A DNA stretch of 33,081 bases from assembly GCA_002083615.1 (NCBI GenBank), contig MSXO01000040.1, positions 1 to 33,081 of the forward strand. Direction: 5' to 3'. The stretch is from Proteobacteria bacterium ST_bin11. GTDB taxonomy: Bacteria > Pseudomonadota > Gammaproteobacteria > Methylococcales > Methylomonadaceae. This document shows positions 8,447 through 17,366 of the stretch, in pieces. The number at the start of each line of letters is the position of its first letter. The stretch's first letter is position 1. Made by a program: the position numbers and the translations under genes. The notes beneath the pieces are model-generated. The model saw only the letters and a program-made list of their open reading frames with translations, was not told the DNA's origin and searched no databases.

Positions 8447-8761
8447 AAATAATCCTGGCTAATATAGTTTTTATAATAATGTGTAGGCTTCCGACTAGGA
8501 ACAGCAAATAGCTAACCTAAGACAGATGGCAACGAGTATATCAGTTTGACTCTGCAACTTTACCGTAAGCTGCTGGAATACGACAGAAAAACGCCTCTAC
8601 CGTGCGATTTTCCTCGTCGGAGAAAAGTGCTGAATAGCGGTATATCGCTTGATGACAGTACTAGTAAACGCAAGGGCAGTCGGCTACTTATAGGCTTTAA
8701 CTTTTGCACGGACTACCGGAAGGCTTAACCTGAGGCCTTAAGTTTTTCCGCTTCGGAGGCA
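8447..8761. other. Intergenic region between divergent genes
   Basis: 315 bp without a convincing gene. The left part is A+T-rich (around 8460-8485) and probably holds the promoter of the coiled-coil gene. A 60-codon frame at 8546-8728 has no ribosome site or recognisable motif. CTTAA/TTAAG arms around 8724-8741 followed by five T could form a weak hairpin. Confidence 0.4.
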
Positions 8762-9226
8762 TTGATTGACGAGTTAGTCAAAGCACTGTTTAGCGCTCCT
8801 TTAGCCACGGTGTTTGTGATAGCGGGGTTAATATTTCTGCTGGTTGCGGTGGTGGGTAACATCAGCGGCAAGATAGAGCCGGGGCCGAAAGGGCGAATGT
8901 TTTCTGGAATACTGGGACTGGCGTTTGTTATTGTCGGTTTAGCACTACATTTTGCGCAAAAGCCCGATCAAGCAGTTGTGGGAACGAGTAAGCCGATAAT
9001 CCCTAAAGCAGGGGAACAAATTGCAGCGATTCAACAAGATACTATTTCTGAAACAGCCAATCAGAAGACGGCAAGCCCAATCGTGACGACCGGTGCCGAG
9101 ATAATCGAAGCGGGCTGTGGTTTTTCGGCGGCGCAGATCGAGGGCGAGTTTGGCTCTGCTCATCTAGTCGCTTGCCCGGCTAGAAGCTGCCCGAAGACGG
9201 CGTTTATATGTACTTATCTGTTGTGA
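8762..9226 (+). CDS. Small two-helix membrane protein, hypothetical
   Basis: A 154-residue hypothetical protein with two hydrophobic segments near residues 13-33 and 46-65, joined by NISGKIEPGPKGR, a linker I have seen in small conserved membrane proteins of unknown role. The rest is polar and low-complexity, ending with a cysteine-containing tail (VACPARSCPKTAFIC) unlike the first part. The start is uncertain: GGAGG at 8755-8759 is only two bases from the TTG at 8762 but five from the next codon, ATT at 8765, so an unusual start is possible. The tail may be the product of decay or a frameshift. Function unknown. Confidence 0.55.
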   Translation: MIDELVKALFSAPLATVFVIAGLIFLLVAVVGNISGKIEPGPKGRMFSGILGLAFVIVGLALHFAQKPDQAVVGTSKPIIPKAGEQIAAIQQDTISETANQKTASPIVTTGAEIIEAGCGFSAAQIEGEFGSAHLVACPARSCPKTAFICTYLL

Positions 9227-9371
9227 CGTCCCGTTGCTGTCATCGGGCCTCGGCCCCGCTCGTGTTGCCGAGGGGTGCCAAGTCGACCAGTCAAGTTGCT
9301 TCGGGAGCAGTAAAAATGTAATTAGGAACAGTTCGGGATTTGATGATTGAATCTGATTGCTGGCCAGTATC

Positions 9372-10121
9372 TTAGGCCCTCTGCCACTTAGCCACAGATT
9401 CCTCAAGCAAGTCTGAATATCTGCGGTAGTCCAATTGATAGTCTTTTTGCCACAAGGGATTGGCAAGAATGCGCTCGACATCCAGGGCGTAAGGAATACG
9501 CTGACCACGATGATCGCAAGCGCCCCCCACTTGATGCATTTCAAAACCCTCTTTCCTGACAGCATACGCCAGTGATGGCGTCACCAATATGTACCACTGT
9601 TTAATATCATTTTGGGCGGAGTAGACAACTGCCGCTCGGTATAGACCCCACATGATACTTCGAGTCTGATTCTTTATCGTGTGCAGATAGCGAATGTTTC
9701 CGCCTTCTTTAGCTGTTTTTTCGGCATCGAGCCCCTGGTGAGTGAGAGCCCTTGGGGCAAATCGTCTAGCGTCTCTGAGTACACACAGGCGGGAGATTTC
9801 TATTGATTCTTGGTATTGTTGGTCGCTGATCGGTAGGTCGGGAACGCATTTGGCTTCGAAAGGGAAAGCGGCTTGATTCTGGTAAACCAAGCGCAACGCG
9901 CCCAGCCATTGTCCGGTATATCGATGTCGGACCATGAAATGCACCGAATGTCGGTCCCATTCATCGAATTCCATTTGCTCTGGAAAGTTCTCTTTGTCCT
10001 CGAAACCCATTTCGTCGCAATAGACTTGGTATCTGAGGTTGTAATGAATACGTTTGCTTTCAGGTGTATCAGCTAAAAAAACTTCAAAACAGCTATCAAA
10101 TGAATGCTTTTCAGAAATCAC
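9372..10121 (-). CDS. PEP-CTERM/exosortase system-associated acyltransferase
   Basis: A 249-residue GNAT-like acyltransferase of the exosortase-associated family (I recall it as TIGR03694), related to N-acyl amino acid synthases and acyl-homoserine lactone synthases. Visible signatures are IHYNLRYQVYCDEMGFE near residue 25, the DRHSVHFMVRH strand, LGALRLV, and EISRLCVLRD near residue 107. Such enzymes use acyl-ACP or acyl-CoA donors; the product of this one is unknown. The start is GTG 10121 with GGAG seven bases upstream. It is monocistronic here. No exosortase or PEP-CTERM protein is visible in the window. Its upstream region carries a 17-bp element also found upstream of the exopolysaccharide operon at 23636. 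Confidence 0.88.
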   Translation of the reverse strand: MISEKHSFDSCFEVFLADTPESKRIHYNLRYQVYCDEMGFEDKENFPEQMEFDEWDRHSVHFMVRHRYTGQWLGALRLVYQNQAAFPFEAKCVPDLPISDQQYQESIEISRLCVLRDARRFAPRALTHQGLDAEKTAKEGGNIRYLHTIKNQTRSIMWGLYRAAVVYSAQNDIKQWYILVTPSLAYAVRKEGFEMHQVGGACDHRGQRIPYALDVERILANPLWQKDYQLDYRRYSDLLEESVAKWQRA

Positions 10122-10192
10122 GATGAAACTCCATAACTTAATTGATCAAATTCCCTAAACATCCGGGCACTACTCTTCAAACTCAAAGAATC

Positions 10193-10214
10193 GATAACAA
10201 ATCGTTCTGTTATC
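10193..10214. promoter_or_regulatory. Inverted repeat upstream of the acyltransferase gene
   Basis: GATAACA (10193-10199) and TGTTATC (10208-10214) form a perfect 7-bp dyad with an 8-nt spacer, 72 bp upstream of the GTG start. It is placed like an operator or leader hairpin; the bound factor is unknown. Confidence 0.35.
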
Positions 10215-10360
10215 CCCGCACTCTCTATACAAAACTCTCTTGAACCATAGGCTATTCCAACTGTTTTTTTCGTCATTTGACCGTGTCTGCCAAAAAAATA
10301 GTTTTCGAAAATCAGAAAAAACCGGCTTGGGACAGAAAAAACAAATTGTTGGGTAGAAAT

Positions 10361-10397
10361 TTACAGAGTCAAGATGAAGAAAAACTGTAATTAAGAT
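10361..10397 (-). promoter_or_regulatory. Element shared with the exopolysaccharide operon upstream region (copy A)
   Basis: TTACAGAGTCAAGATGA at 10361-10377 matches 23636-23652 at 16 of 17 positions, and AATTAAGAT at 10389-10397 recurs at 23671-23679. Both copies have the same orientation relative to the minus-strand gene they precede. Here the block is followed by reiterated AAGAT units (about 10393-10414). It lies 240 bp upstream of the acyltransferase start. The length and position suggest a common activator site or promoter part; function is inferred. Confidence 0.55.
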
Positions 10398-10501
10398 TAA
10401 GATAAGATGAAGATCTAATTAACGTTAAGTAAACGCAGGCAGGCATTTTAAGAGCGTGGGGAGGCGTGCCGCATTGCCAGCTTTTGCATTGTTTGAGCTA
10501 C

Positions 10502-10690
10502 TTACTCTTCAACAATTAACTGAAACTCATCATTCCAGCGACGTTCGTCGCCGAGCATTACTTTATTTACCCTCAAAAAGGCCATTCGTTTTACAGATCG
10601 ATCTATTTGTCTAGCCCGCTCCGAAGCGTCTCCTAAACCTAGGTCTGATGGGCCTGCTAAGCCTTTGTGAAGGTCAGATAAGCGGCCAAA
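10502..10690 (-). pseudogene. Possible 3' fragment of a decayed gene
   Basis: On the minus strand a frame opens after a TAG at 10691-10693 and runs 62 codons to TAA at 10502-10504. It reads as ordinary protein (FGRLSDLHKGLAGPSDLGLG near its beginning, GDERRWNDEFQLIVEE at its end) but no ATG, GTG or TTG lies in its first half. That suggests the C-terminal remnant of a broken gene. I do not recognise the family. Chance open frame remains possible. Confidence 0.3.
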
Positions 10691-11245
10691 CTAGCCAAAA
10701 GTTAGGCGACAATCGGGAAAATAGCGTTCGCGAAAGCATGACTTGGCAAGCATTGAACGATGCATGCGGGAAACCCCGCGCGATGGCTGTTTAGACGAAT
10801 CTCCTGGCCTGGCAACTGAACAAAAGTCTACTGCAGTGTACTCGAACTTGACTGCTGTTGAAATACCCAAAGTGCAGAAAAAATTCTACCCTTCAAGGCA
10901 TATGCCACCGGGCACCCGCACCGAATGGGCCTGTGACTTAATCCGCCCCGCCGCATTTCTACGTCATTTATTTCATCGACAGCCTTGCTAGGCGCGAACA
11001 ATGGCTGCCGACCAGCGTTAGGGCCAGGTAGTCAATCGGAGAGAAATGCTTTGGAGATAAGCCAAATATCCTGGGCGGAATCTGGCAACTTAGGGAAAAC
11101 CGCACTTGCGAGGTAAAGCCAATAGCCTCGTGAACCGCTCGTTAACAAATTTTAAAGCTGTTTAACCACAGTATTCAGACCCAATTTTGCCAAGTTCAGG
11201 ATGATTTATCGGCTCAATGCTAGAACCGCAATTGTCGGTTTAGGA
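10691..11245. other. Gene-free region downstream of the exopolysaccharide operon
   Basis: No convincing gene. A plus-strand frame at 10743-10991 (82 codons, TTG start, no ribosome site, odd composition) is probably chance. A small AACCG/CGGTT dyad at 11224-11240 lies just past the last gene of the operon but lacks a T run, so no clear terminator is seen. The region may be decayed sequence. Confidence 0.4.
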
Positions 11246-12190
11246 TTATCGATCGCCGGCATTTTCTTGAAGAGCTCTGACCCAATAGGCTTTATGTAAG
11301 CTGAGGGTTCTGTTCAAACTTAATGGCATCCGAGCATGTAGGGCCTTTCCCATTTTATAACCCGTCCATTTCAGGCCGGTGCGCATAAGTGCTGAAGGCA
11401 GCAGTCGAGGCGCATTTTTAGCTAGATAATTCAGCTCCGAGCAGACAAAACGCCGGCCTTCACCACTTGCACCGCCAAAGGTGTGTTGTAACCAAGGGCT
11501 ATGCGCATGAAAAACCCCGATATCGAAATAGCGCTTAAATTCGTCTAAAAAGCCGTAATCATGGGAATGAAACACGGTGGCATCGCCGCGATAGTTGACT
11601 TTCCAGCCGCTTATCAACATCTTGCCGACGACAAAAGTGTCTTCGTTCATGATGGTGTCGAGCGGAAAACCACCTACTGCCGTCAGAGCGCTGCGCCGGT
11701 AAGCCGCAAAAGAATTGGAAATAAAAACGGTCTTGATACCAAATTGCCCCTTATCTTGCAGAGCACGCAACTGACTTTGCGGCGGATAATTGAATAAACG
11801 GGCATGCGCGCCAATCGGTCCGGCGTTAGAGTGCGGCAATTGCCGACCATAAGCCGCGCCCACACTAGGGTCAGCGAACGCGTCGACCAACTTTTCGATA
11901 GCGTCGGGTGTCGCCAATAGCGCATCTTGTGTTAGGAATACCAGAATGTCCGCATCAGCCAGCTGATTCACGCCAAATTGGCGGGTGCCGCCATGGTTGA
12001 ACTCAGACTTGGCTATCACTCGCACGTCGAAACCCTCAGATTGAGCCAAAGCCACCGTTCTGTCAGTGGATGAGGAATCGATCAGCAGTAAATAGTCCGG
12101 TTTCACCGTTTGCCTGGCAAAAGCTCGCAACCAGGAGTCCCAAAGCTCGCCGGCATTCAGCGTCGGCACAATCAAGCCTACTTTACTCAT
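11246..12190 (-). CDS. Family 2 glycosyltransferase, rhamnosyltransferase-like
   Basis: A 314-residue GT2 enzyme. It starts KVGLIVPTLNAGELW, has LLLIDSSSTDRT, FNHGGTRQFG near residue 84, FLTQDA as the metal-binding region and GGFPLDTIMNED near residue 179. The FNHGGTR motif is typical of dTDP-rhamnosyltransferases of O-antigen and exopolysaccharide clusters, so rhamnose transfer is the best guess, not proven. It acts at the inner membrane's cytoplasmic face on the lipid-linked repeat unit. Its ATG overlaps the previous gene's stop by eight bases, so it is translationally coupled. It is the last gene of the operon. Confidence 0.87.
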   Translation of the reverse strand: MSKVGLIVPTLNAGELWDSWLRAFARQTVKPDYLLLIDSSSTDRTVALAQSEGFDVRVIAKSEFNHGGTRQFGVNQLADADILVFLTQDALLATPDAIEKLVDAFADPSVGAAYGRQLPHSNAGPIGAHARLFNYPPQSQLRALQDKGQFGIKTVFISNSFAAYRRSALTAVGGFPLDTIMNEDTFVVGKMLISGWKVNYRGDATVFHSHDYGFLDEFKRYFDIGVFHAHSPWLQHTFGGASGEGRRFVCSELNYLAKNAPRLLPSALMRTGLKWTGYKMGKALHARMPLSLNRTLSLHKAYWVRALQENAGDR

Positions 12191-13385
12191 TAGACGTATC
12201 CTCCACTAGGGATTGCGGCAAATTGGTTTTATCGACTTTGGTCAACACATCCCAGACTTTATCGCCTAGTTTTAACGGATCCAGCTCACGCTCGACATAT
12301 TGACGGCTACGCAGCGACATTTCCTGCCATGTCGCTGGACTGACCACTTGCGTTTGCCGCAGTACCGCACATACCGAAGCCTCGTTGCGTTCAAACACGA
12401 GGCCTGCGCCGTAAGCCGCCAAATGATCCCACGCCAAGCCTTTAGCGACTAGAACAGGCCGACCGGCGGCCATTGCCTCGGCAACCACATTGCCAAAATT
12501 TTCGCGCATGCCGCCAATTTCCTCCAAACCGGAAGGTAGCACCAGGAAATGACTGTCGGCCAGCAATTGCTTCACGGCAGAAACCGGCAAATAACCTTGA
12601 TAGCTTATAGCGCCTTGCCCTTGCGCCAGCAATGCCTGAAACTCTTCAAAATAGGCGCCATCGACACTACGACCGGCTACCACCAGGCGATCCGTTGGTC
12701 GGCGCGTCTTTAACCAGGCTCGGATAAAGGCATTGATGCCTTTTTCTTGTTGCACGTGACCAAGAAAACATATTTGGATGCCCTCGCTTTGTGGACAGTC
12801 GGCTACCTGAAACTCCCGGCTATCGATACCATTGGGTACCAGCAAAATCCTGGCGTCGTTAGCCAACACCTCCGCCACGCCTTGTGCTTCCGTATTACTG
12901 GTGCAGTGCACCGCAATGGCTCTGCGTAATGTCGGAAAGGTCAGCCATTTGTAAAACAACCATTTGTGCGGTTTTCGCTGACGAATCAACGCTACGTGTT
13001 CAGGCATCAAACCGCCGTGTACCGCCACCATAAATGGTCGGCGCAGCAAGACGCAAAAAACCGCCGCTAAGGTCGAAGGCCAAGTCGCAATCCCATGGAT
13101 ATACAGTCTAGGCGCTTGCCTGCAAAGCTTGAATATCTCCGGAATAGCGCCCAGCCCAAAGCCCCAGCGCCTAAAGCCGTAACACCGGTAAAGTTTGACG
13201 CCTACCTGCTGGCCAAGCTTGACATCTTCGCTACGTAAGCGACCGTCTAAAGACTCGTCGGCGGCAACCAGCAGCATTTTATGGCCGCGCTCCGCCCAGG
13301 CCTTGGTCAATACGCCACAGGTTACCGATACGCCGCCGTAGCCTTTTGCCGGCGGCACATGGGTCGTGACAATACCTACATCCAT
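12183..13385 (-). CDS. Family 4 glycosyltransferase
   Basis: A 400-residue GT-B fold glycosyltransferase. The N-terminal acceptor domain shows VTTHVPPAKGYGGVSV; the C-terminal donor domain has FLGHVQQEKGI, then FLVLPSGLEEIGGMRENFGN and VVAEAMAAGRPVL, with the family-4 E-x7-E region. The frame extends to 13454 but ATG 13385 is preceded by AAGGAG and begins at the first Rossmann strand, so I chose it. It transfers a sugar to the growing lipid-linked oligosaccharide. Gap to the upstream gene is 23 bp; the downstream gene overlaps by eight. Confidence 0.88.
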   Translation of the reverse strand: MDVGIVTTHVPPAKGYGGVSVTCGVLTKAWAERGHKMLLVAADESLDGRLRSEDVKLGQQVGVKLYRCYGFRRWGFGLGAIPEIFKLCRQAPRLYIHGIATWPSTLAAVFCVLLRRPFMVAVHGGLMPEHVALIRQRKPHKWLFYKWLTFPTLRRAIAVHCTSNTEAQGVAEVLANDARILLVPNGIDSREFQVADCPQSEGIQICFLGHVQQEKGINAFIRAWLKTRRPTDRLVVAGRSVDGAYFEEFQALLAQGQGAISYQGYLPVSAVKQLLADSHFLVLPSGLEEIGGMRENFGNVVAEAMAAGRPVLVAKGLAWDHLAAYGAGLVFERNEASVCAVLRQTQVVSPATWQEMSLRSRQYVERELDPLKLGDKVWDVLTKVDKTNLPQSLVEDTSNE

Positions 13386-13408
13386 TGCATTTCTCCTTAA
13401 ACAGTCTT

Positions 13409-14278
13409 TTAAATACATTTTTCTGATTTGCCGTACGCCAAAAATCCGCGCCAAATACCGACCAGATTACAGAACGAATAAGCGAGCTTCTGGGGATTGA
13501 GCATGATCAGTGCTAGCGCCATTTTTAACACTGGCGCGACAAACATCTTGCGCACGATGTAATACAAAATGAATATGTCGTGCTGATTGGTAAATTTGCG
13601 GATATAGGCCCCAATGCCGGTCGAATACAGCAACATGCGCGAGGTACCGAGCTGGTATTGATCCTTATTGGCGTGAAAAATCTTGATCTCGGGCGTGTAG
13701 AACGCAGTGCCGCCGGCGCGTAACAAGCGATAAAGCATTTCAAAGCCCTCGGCGCCCGAATATTTGGAACCGATGCCAAAATCGTGATCCAAATGAAACT
13801 GCCGCCTGTCGACCCGTTGCAGATCGAAAAACTGGGTAAACTCCACTCCCATCATCCGATAGCGGTTGAAATAGCAGGCTTTGTTACTGTTCACGCCAAT
13901 ACTGAACCGGGTGGCGGAAAAGTCGTAGGAACCCGCCACCAAAATAGCGAGGTGATTGCGATTACTGAATTCCGCTACCACTTTTTCCAGCACATCTTTG
14001 TCGTAGGCGCAGTCGTCATCGGGGAAGGCCACGATTCGGCCTCGCGCGAAACCAATCCCATAGTCCCTTGCCCGGGCATTGCCGGTGAAGGCCACCTTGA
14101 CATGCTGGATGTCCATCAGCGCTTGGTATGACCCCAGAATGTTGTCGATCTTGCCGTCGCGATTTTGATCAATGACGATCAACTCGAAGTTTTTATAGGT
14201 TTGCAACAGCAGCGAGTTCATAAAATCCAAGAGTTCACTGTCCCTGCCCAAGGTCGCTAACACCAAAGAAATTTTCAT
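13409..14278 (-). CDS. Family 2 glycosyltransferase
   Basis: A 289-residue GT2 enzyme with SLVLATLGRDSELLDFM at the N-terminus, FELIVIDQN, ARARDYGIGFARG and the metal-binding AFPDDDC. A YSGAEGFEMLYRLLRAG stretch fits the catalytic loop area. The C-terminus has a hydrophobic segment (VRKMFVAPVLKMALALIML) that may sit on the membrane. The start overlaps the upstream glycosyltransferase stop by four bases (ATGA). Sugar specificity unknown. Confidence 0.87.
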   Translation of the reverse strand: MKISLVLATLGRDSELLDFMNSLLLQTYKNFELIVIDQNRDGKIDNILGSYQALMDIQHVKVAFTGNARARDYGIGFARGRIVAFPDDDCAYDKDVLEKVVAEFSNRNHLAILVAGSYDFSATRFSIGVNSNKACYFNRYRMMGVEFTQFFDLQRVDRRQFHLDHDFGIGSKYSGAEGFEMLYRLLRAGGTAFYTPEIKIFHANKDQYQLGTSRMLLYSTGIGAYIRKFTNQHDIFILYYIVRKMFVAPVLKMALALIMLNPQKLAYSFCNLVGIWRGFLAYGKSEKCI

Positions 14279-15066
14279 ACGTCACTCCTCGCCCAGTTCA
14301 GCGCTTTCGCTTGTAGATAGATCGTGGCCTCGTACCAGGTAAACATCAGCGCAAACTCCAGACCTGCTGCACCGTCCAAGAAACCGCCGCGCAGCAAATA
14401 GTGATAAGCAAATCGCGCCAGCACGCGCAGCCAAGAACGTCCCAACAAGACGCTTAAGCGACCGCGTGTAGTCATCACCGCGCCGGCAGTCGGTTGTAAT
14501 TGCACTTCTTGGGCAGCCTTACCGACATGCTTATGCATCCATTCGAGAACCTCGCCGTGATAAAAATAATGTGCGTAGGGAATGTCGGAATAGCCGATGC
14601 GGCAGGTATCCAACACCGCCTCACCATGCCCGGTGTGGTTACGCACAAAACTAGTGGTGTCGCGACGCACCAATCTCGGGTGATAAATCGGATAGCCCGG
14701 CGCATAGTTCAAACGCTTGCCGCGCAGATAGAGGACCGAAGGCACCATCAATACATCAATGCCGTGCGTTTCGGATAACTTGGCTTCAAACCAGTCGTAA
14801 AAGCGTTGCGGATAGATTTCGTCGGCATCGATGAACAAAATCCACGGTGTGTCTATGCCGCATTGCCTAATCGCGAAGTTGCGTTGCTCCGCAAAGCCAG
14901 GCCAGGGATTGCGATGAATTGCGCAATCTCGCTCTTGGGCAATGGCCAGGGTGCTATCGGTACTGCCGGAATCGACAATCACGATAGGGTAACGCTCGGG
15001 GATACCGGCCAAACAGCGCGGCAGGTTAGCTTCTTCGTTTTGGGTGAGAATAACGACGGTCAGCAT
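14275..15066 (-). CDS. Family 2 glycosyltransferase, WaaE/KdtX-like
   Basis: A 263-residue GT2 enzyme: VVILTQNEEANLPRCL, IVIVDSGSTDST, NPWPGFAEQRNFAI and LFIDADEIYP, then a YHPRLVRRDTTSFV stretch. The order and spacing are those of the lipopolysaccharide core beta-glucosyltransferase family (WaaE/KdtX), members of which also serve exopolysaccharide assembly. It sits three bases after the methyltransferase and overlaps the next glycosyltransferase by four, firmly within the operon. Confidence 0.88.
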   Translation of the reverse strand: MLTVVILTQNEEANLPRCLAGIPERYPIVIVDSGSTDSTLAIAQERDCAIHRNPWPGFAEQRNFAIRQCGIDTPWILFIDADEIYPQRFYDWFEAKLSETHGIDVLMVPSVLYLRGKRLNYAPGYPIYHPRLVRRDTTSFVRNHTGHGEAVLDTCRIGYSDIPYAHYFYHGEVLEWMHKHVGKAAQEVQLQPTAGAVMTTRGRLSVLLGRSWLRVLARFAYHYLLRGGFLDGAAGLEFALMFTWYEATIYLQAKALNWARSDV

Positions 15067-15069
15067 GGC

Positions 15070-16032
15070 TCAATGTTTAACCGCATAAACGTTGACGTAA
15101 ATGCCCAAACCCAAGCTATCCATTAGCGCTGCGAACGGGATCTGCGCGTACTTGACCAATGTGTCGGCGAGCGTTGCCCATCCACCGGACAGCCGCAAAC
15201 GCTTGGATATCGCGTTGTAAGGAATCCGGGTTACTTGCTCGGTTTTAACCACCTGCAAACCATTGCGTTCCAGCAAACTTTTCAGCCCTTGCTCGGTAAA
15301 ATAATTGACGTGCTCCGGCACCCACAGGCAAGCGTTCTCTTTGGTACCCAGTAATTTCACCAAAAACGACGCGTAATTAGGCACCGCACACGCCAGTACG
15401 CCGCCGCTCTGCAGTAAGTCGGCGACTTTGGCTATCGCCTGATCCGGCTCCAATAAATGTTCCAACACTTGCGACATCACTACGACGCCAAAGGCTTGCG
15501 CGGGCTGATACTGCTCGAACATGATGGGCAAGGGCTCGTCTCCGTTTAAATCCTTAAATACCAGATTTTCGTATTGGCCCGGATTGATGCTGACGGTGCT
15601 ATAGCCCAATAAGCGCAAGGCTCGGGTATAAAATCCAAAGCCCGAACCGACATCTAAAGCCCGGTGATTGGCGGATTGGTTCAATTGATCGGCATGCAGC
15701 GCCAGGCGCTTGGCATCTACGGTGCAGTTAGGAAATGCCGCTTCCCGATCCAACACTTCGTCCAGCTTGATCGCCTGTGTCAGCGCTTGGCCGGAATATT
15801 GGTAAATGGCTTGCAACCATTGTCGGTGCGGCGGCTGATTCAAAAATCCGGTGCCGCAGCACGCGCAGCGATAAATTTGAAATGGCTTGCGGCTGGTATT
15901 ATCGGTGTATAGATAATCTTTTTGCCGCCAAAATCTGATTTTTTCCGCGCCGCAAGCCACGCATTCGCGTAGCAAATCGCCGTAAGTTTCTGTTGTCATT
16001 GTCGCGTATGTCATCGTCTCCACCGTTGTCAC
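15070..16032 (-). CDS. Class I SAM-dependent methyltransferase with N-terminal zinc ribbon
   Basis: A 320-residue methyltransferase. Two CxxC pairs near the N-terminus (ECVACG and CACCG) suggest a zinc ribbon; the SAM-binding motif is ALDVGSGFGFYT; VVMSQVLEHLLEPD is the post-motif II region. The C-terminus is weakly hydrophobic. It would methylate a sugar or chain terminus of the exopolysaccharide repeat (inference). The longest frame begins at GTG 16032 overlapping the flippase stop (GTGA). In-frame ATGs at 16014, preceded by GGTGGAG, and 15999 are alternative starts. Confidence 0.85.
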   Translation of the reverse strand: MTTVETMTYATMTTETYGDLLRECVACGAEKIRFWRQKDYLYTDNTSRKPFQIYRCACCGTGFLNQPPHRQWLQAIYQYSGQALTQAIKLDEVLDREAAFPNCTVDAKRLALHADQLNQSANHRALDVGSGFGFYTRALRLLGYSTVSINPGQYENLVFKDLNGDEPLPIMFEQYQPAQAFGVVVMSQVLEHLLEPDQAIAKVADLLQSGGVLACAVPNYASFLVKLLGTKENACLWVPEHVNYFTEQGLKSLLERNGLQVVKTEQVTRIPYNAISKRLRLSGGWATLADTLVKYAQIPFAALMDSLGLGIYVNVYAVKH

Positions 16033-17354
16033 TCTAAAACTTCAGCCGCGCGCGGCTCTGGAGTTGGTTTTTGAATATTTCCAGGGAAAAGGCTATGGTC
16101 CACTTTCCAGGGTTTTGCCAATATCGCTAGAACTAAGGCTTCGATACCGAAATAAGCCGGGTTGGCCCAGGCCGCGCCTGGCAAGCCATACTGGCTGATC
16201 AGTAAAGGAATCGTGATCGCCGCCGTCACCGCGCCGCATAAACGCCCTTTCAATAAGGTTTTGGTGCGTTTGCGCGCCAGCAGCGGTTGCGCCAGTGCCG
16301 TACCCAAGGCTTGTAGGCTGCAACCCAGGGCTATGGCCGGCATCAAATCGACTGCAGCGTGATAGGATTTGGCTAACACTAAGCAAGCCACCCAATCCTT
16401 GCCCAGTATTAACAGCACTAACCCCAATGCGCCCAGAACGGCGACGCTGCTTATCCAGAGCCATAAAATGGAAAAGGCTTTTTGCAATGTCTGTGCGGAA
16501 AATGCCTGAAAATACGCGGGTTGAAAGGTGCGCAGCAACACCATCGCACTGCGGTTGAAGGCCTCGTTGACGATCAGATAAGTGGCGGCATATAAACCCA
16601 CGTCTGCCGCGGTTAACAGATAGCCGATCACGTATCGGTCGCCCAATCCGTTGATCCAGAAAATCAACTCCATTGGAATCAAGGGCAAGGCATAAATCCA
16701 GACCTCGCGGCGGAAAGACCGGTTAGCGGTCGCTGGCGTCCGTACGGCGTTGCGGCGTTTCAGCATGATCCAAACCAGATTGGACAGCAAACTGGCGAGG
16801 ATATACCCCAATAGCACCCATTCCGGATTGCCGCCCAACCACCAGACCAGCGCAATCGCCAATGCCGGTCTCAACACACTGTCGCTGGTTTGCCAAAGAC
16901 TCGCTAAGCGGTGTTTGCGTTCGCCTATCGCCAGCTGTATGCCTAACTCGCGCTGTACCGTGATCGCCAACAACCCTGCGGCCAATCCAAACAGCAGGCT
17001 GCTGCTGTCGGCAAAATGGCCGAAGGCAAATCCCCCCAAAACCAGCAAAGCGATTGCCATAGCAATGGCTTGCGACGTCAAGCGAGCGACTGCTGCGTGC
17101 AAGCCGCTAAGCTCCTCTGCGGTTTGGCATTCCGGTGCGATACGCATTCCGGCGCAGATGAAGGGATAAGAAAACACTGCCACGCCCAGCGCCACAAAAC
17201 CGTTCAACAACGCCACTTGGCCGTAAATAGCCGGGCTTACCAGTTCCGTGAGTAAGCGGGTACCCAACAATAAGGCCAGGGCCGAGCTTGCCTGGCCAAA
17301 CAAAGCCCAAAGCGCATCGCCGTATAATTTGGATTGTTTCAAACGCTTAAACAT
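16029..17354 (-). CDS. Wzx-like polysaccharide flippase
   Basis: A 441-residue polytopic membrane protein with about 12 hydrophobic segments, starting with ALWALFGQASSALALLLGTR, the usual opening of MOP-superfamily oligosaccharide flippases. Such proteins move undecaprenyl-PP-linked repeat units across the inner membrane. Place in the operon between the Wzy-like polymerase and the sugar-modifying enzymes supports this. Twelve base pairs separate it from the polymerase gene and it overlaps the methyltransferase by four. Confidence 0.85.
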   Translation of the reverse strand: MFKRLKQSKLYGDALWALFGQASSALALLLGTRLLTELVSPAIYGQVALLNGFVALGVAVFSYPFICAGMRIAPECQTAEELSGLHAAVARLTSQAIAMAIALLVLGGFAFGHFADSSSLLFGLAAGLLAITVQRELGIQLAIGERKHRLASLWQTSDSVLRPALAIALVWWLGGNPEWVLLGYILASLLSNLVWIMLKRRNAVRTPATANRSFRREVWIYALPLIPMELIFWINGLGDRYVIGYLLTAADVGLYAATYLIVNEAFNRSAMVLLRTFQPAYFQAFSAQTLQKAFSILWLWISSVAVLGALGLVLLILGKDWVACLVLAKSYHAAVDLMPAIALGCSLQALGTALAQPLLARKRTKTLLKGRLCGAVTAAITIPLLISQYGLPGAAWANPAYFGIEALVLAILAKPWKVDHSLFPGNIQKPTPEPRAAEVLE

Positions 17355-17366
17355 ATAAAGATCGGT

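Noticed and set aside
8546..8728. 60-codon plus-strand frame before the small membrane protein
   Set aside because: No ribosome site, no motif, and the region looks like promoter sequence.
9164..9565. 133-codon minus-strand frame overlapping the acyltransferase 3' end
   Set aside because: It is out of frame with a well supported gene and has no family features.
10743..10991. 82-codon plus-strand frame in the gene-free region
   Set aside because: TTG start, no ribosome site, no domain; likely chance.
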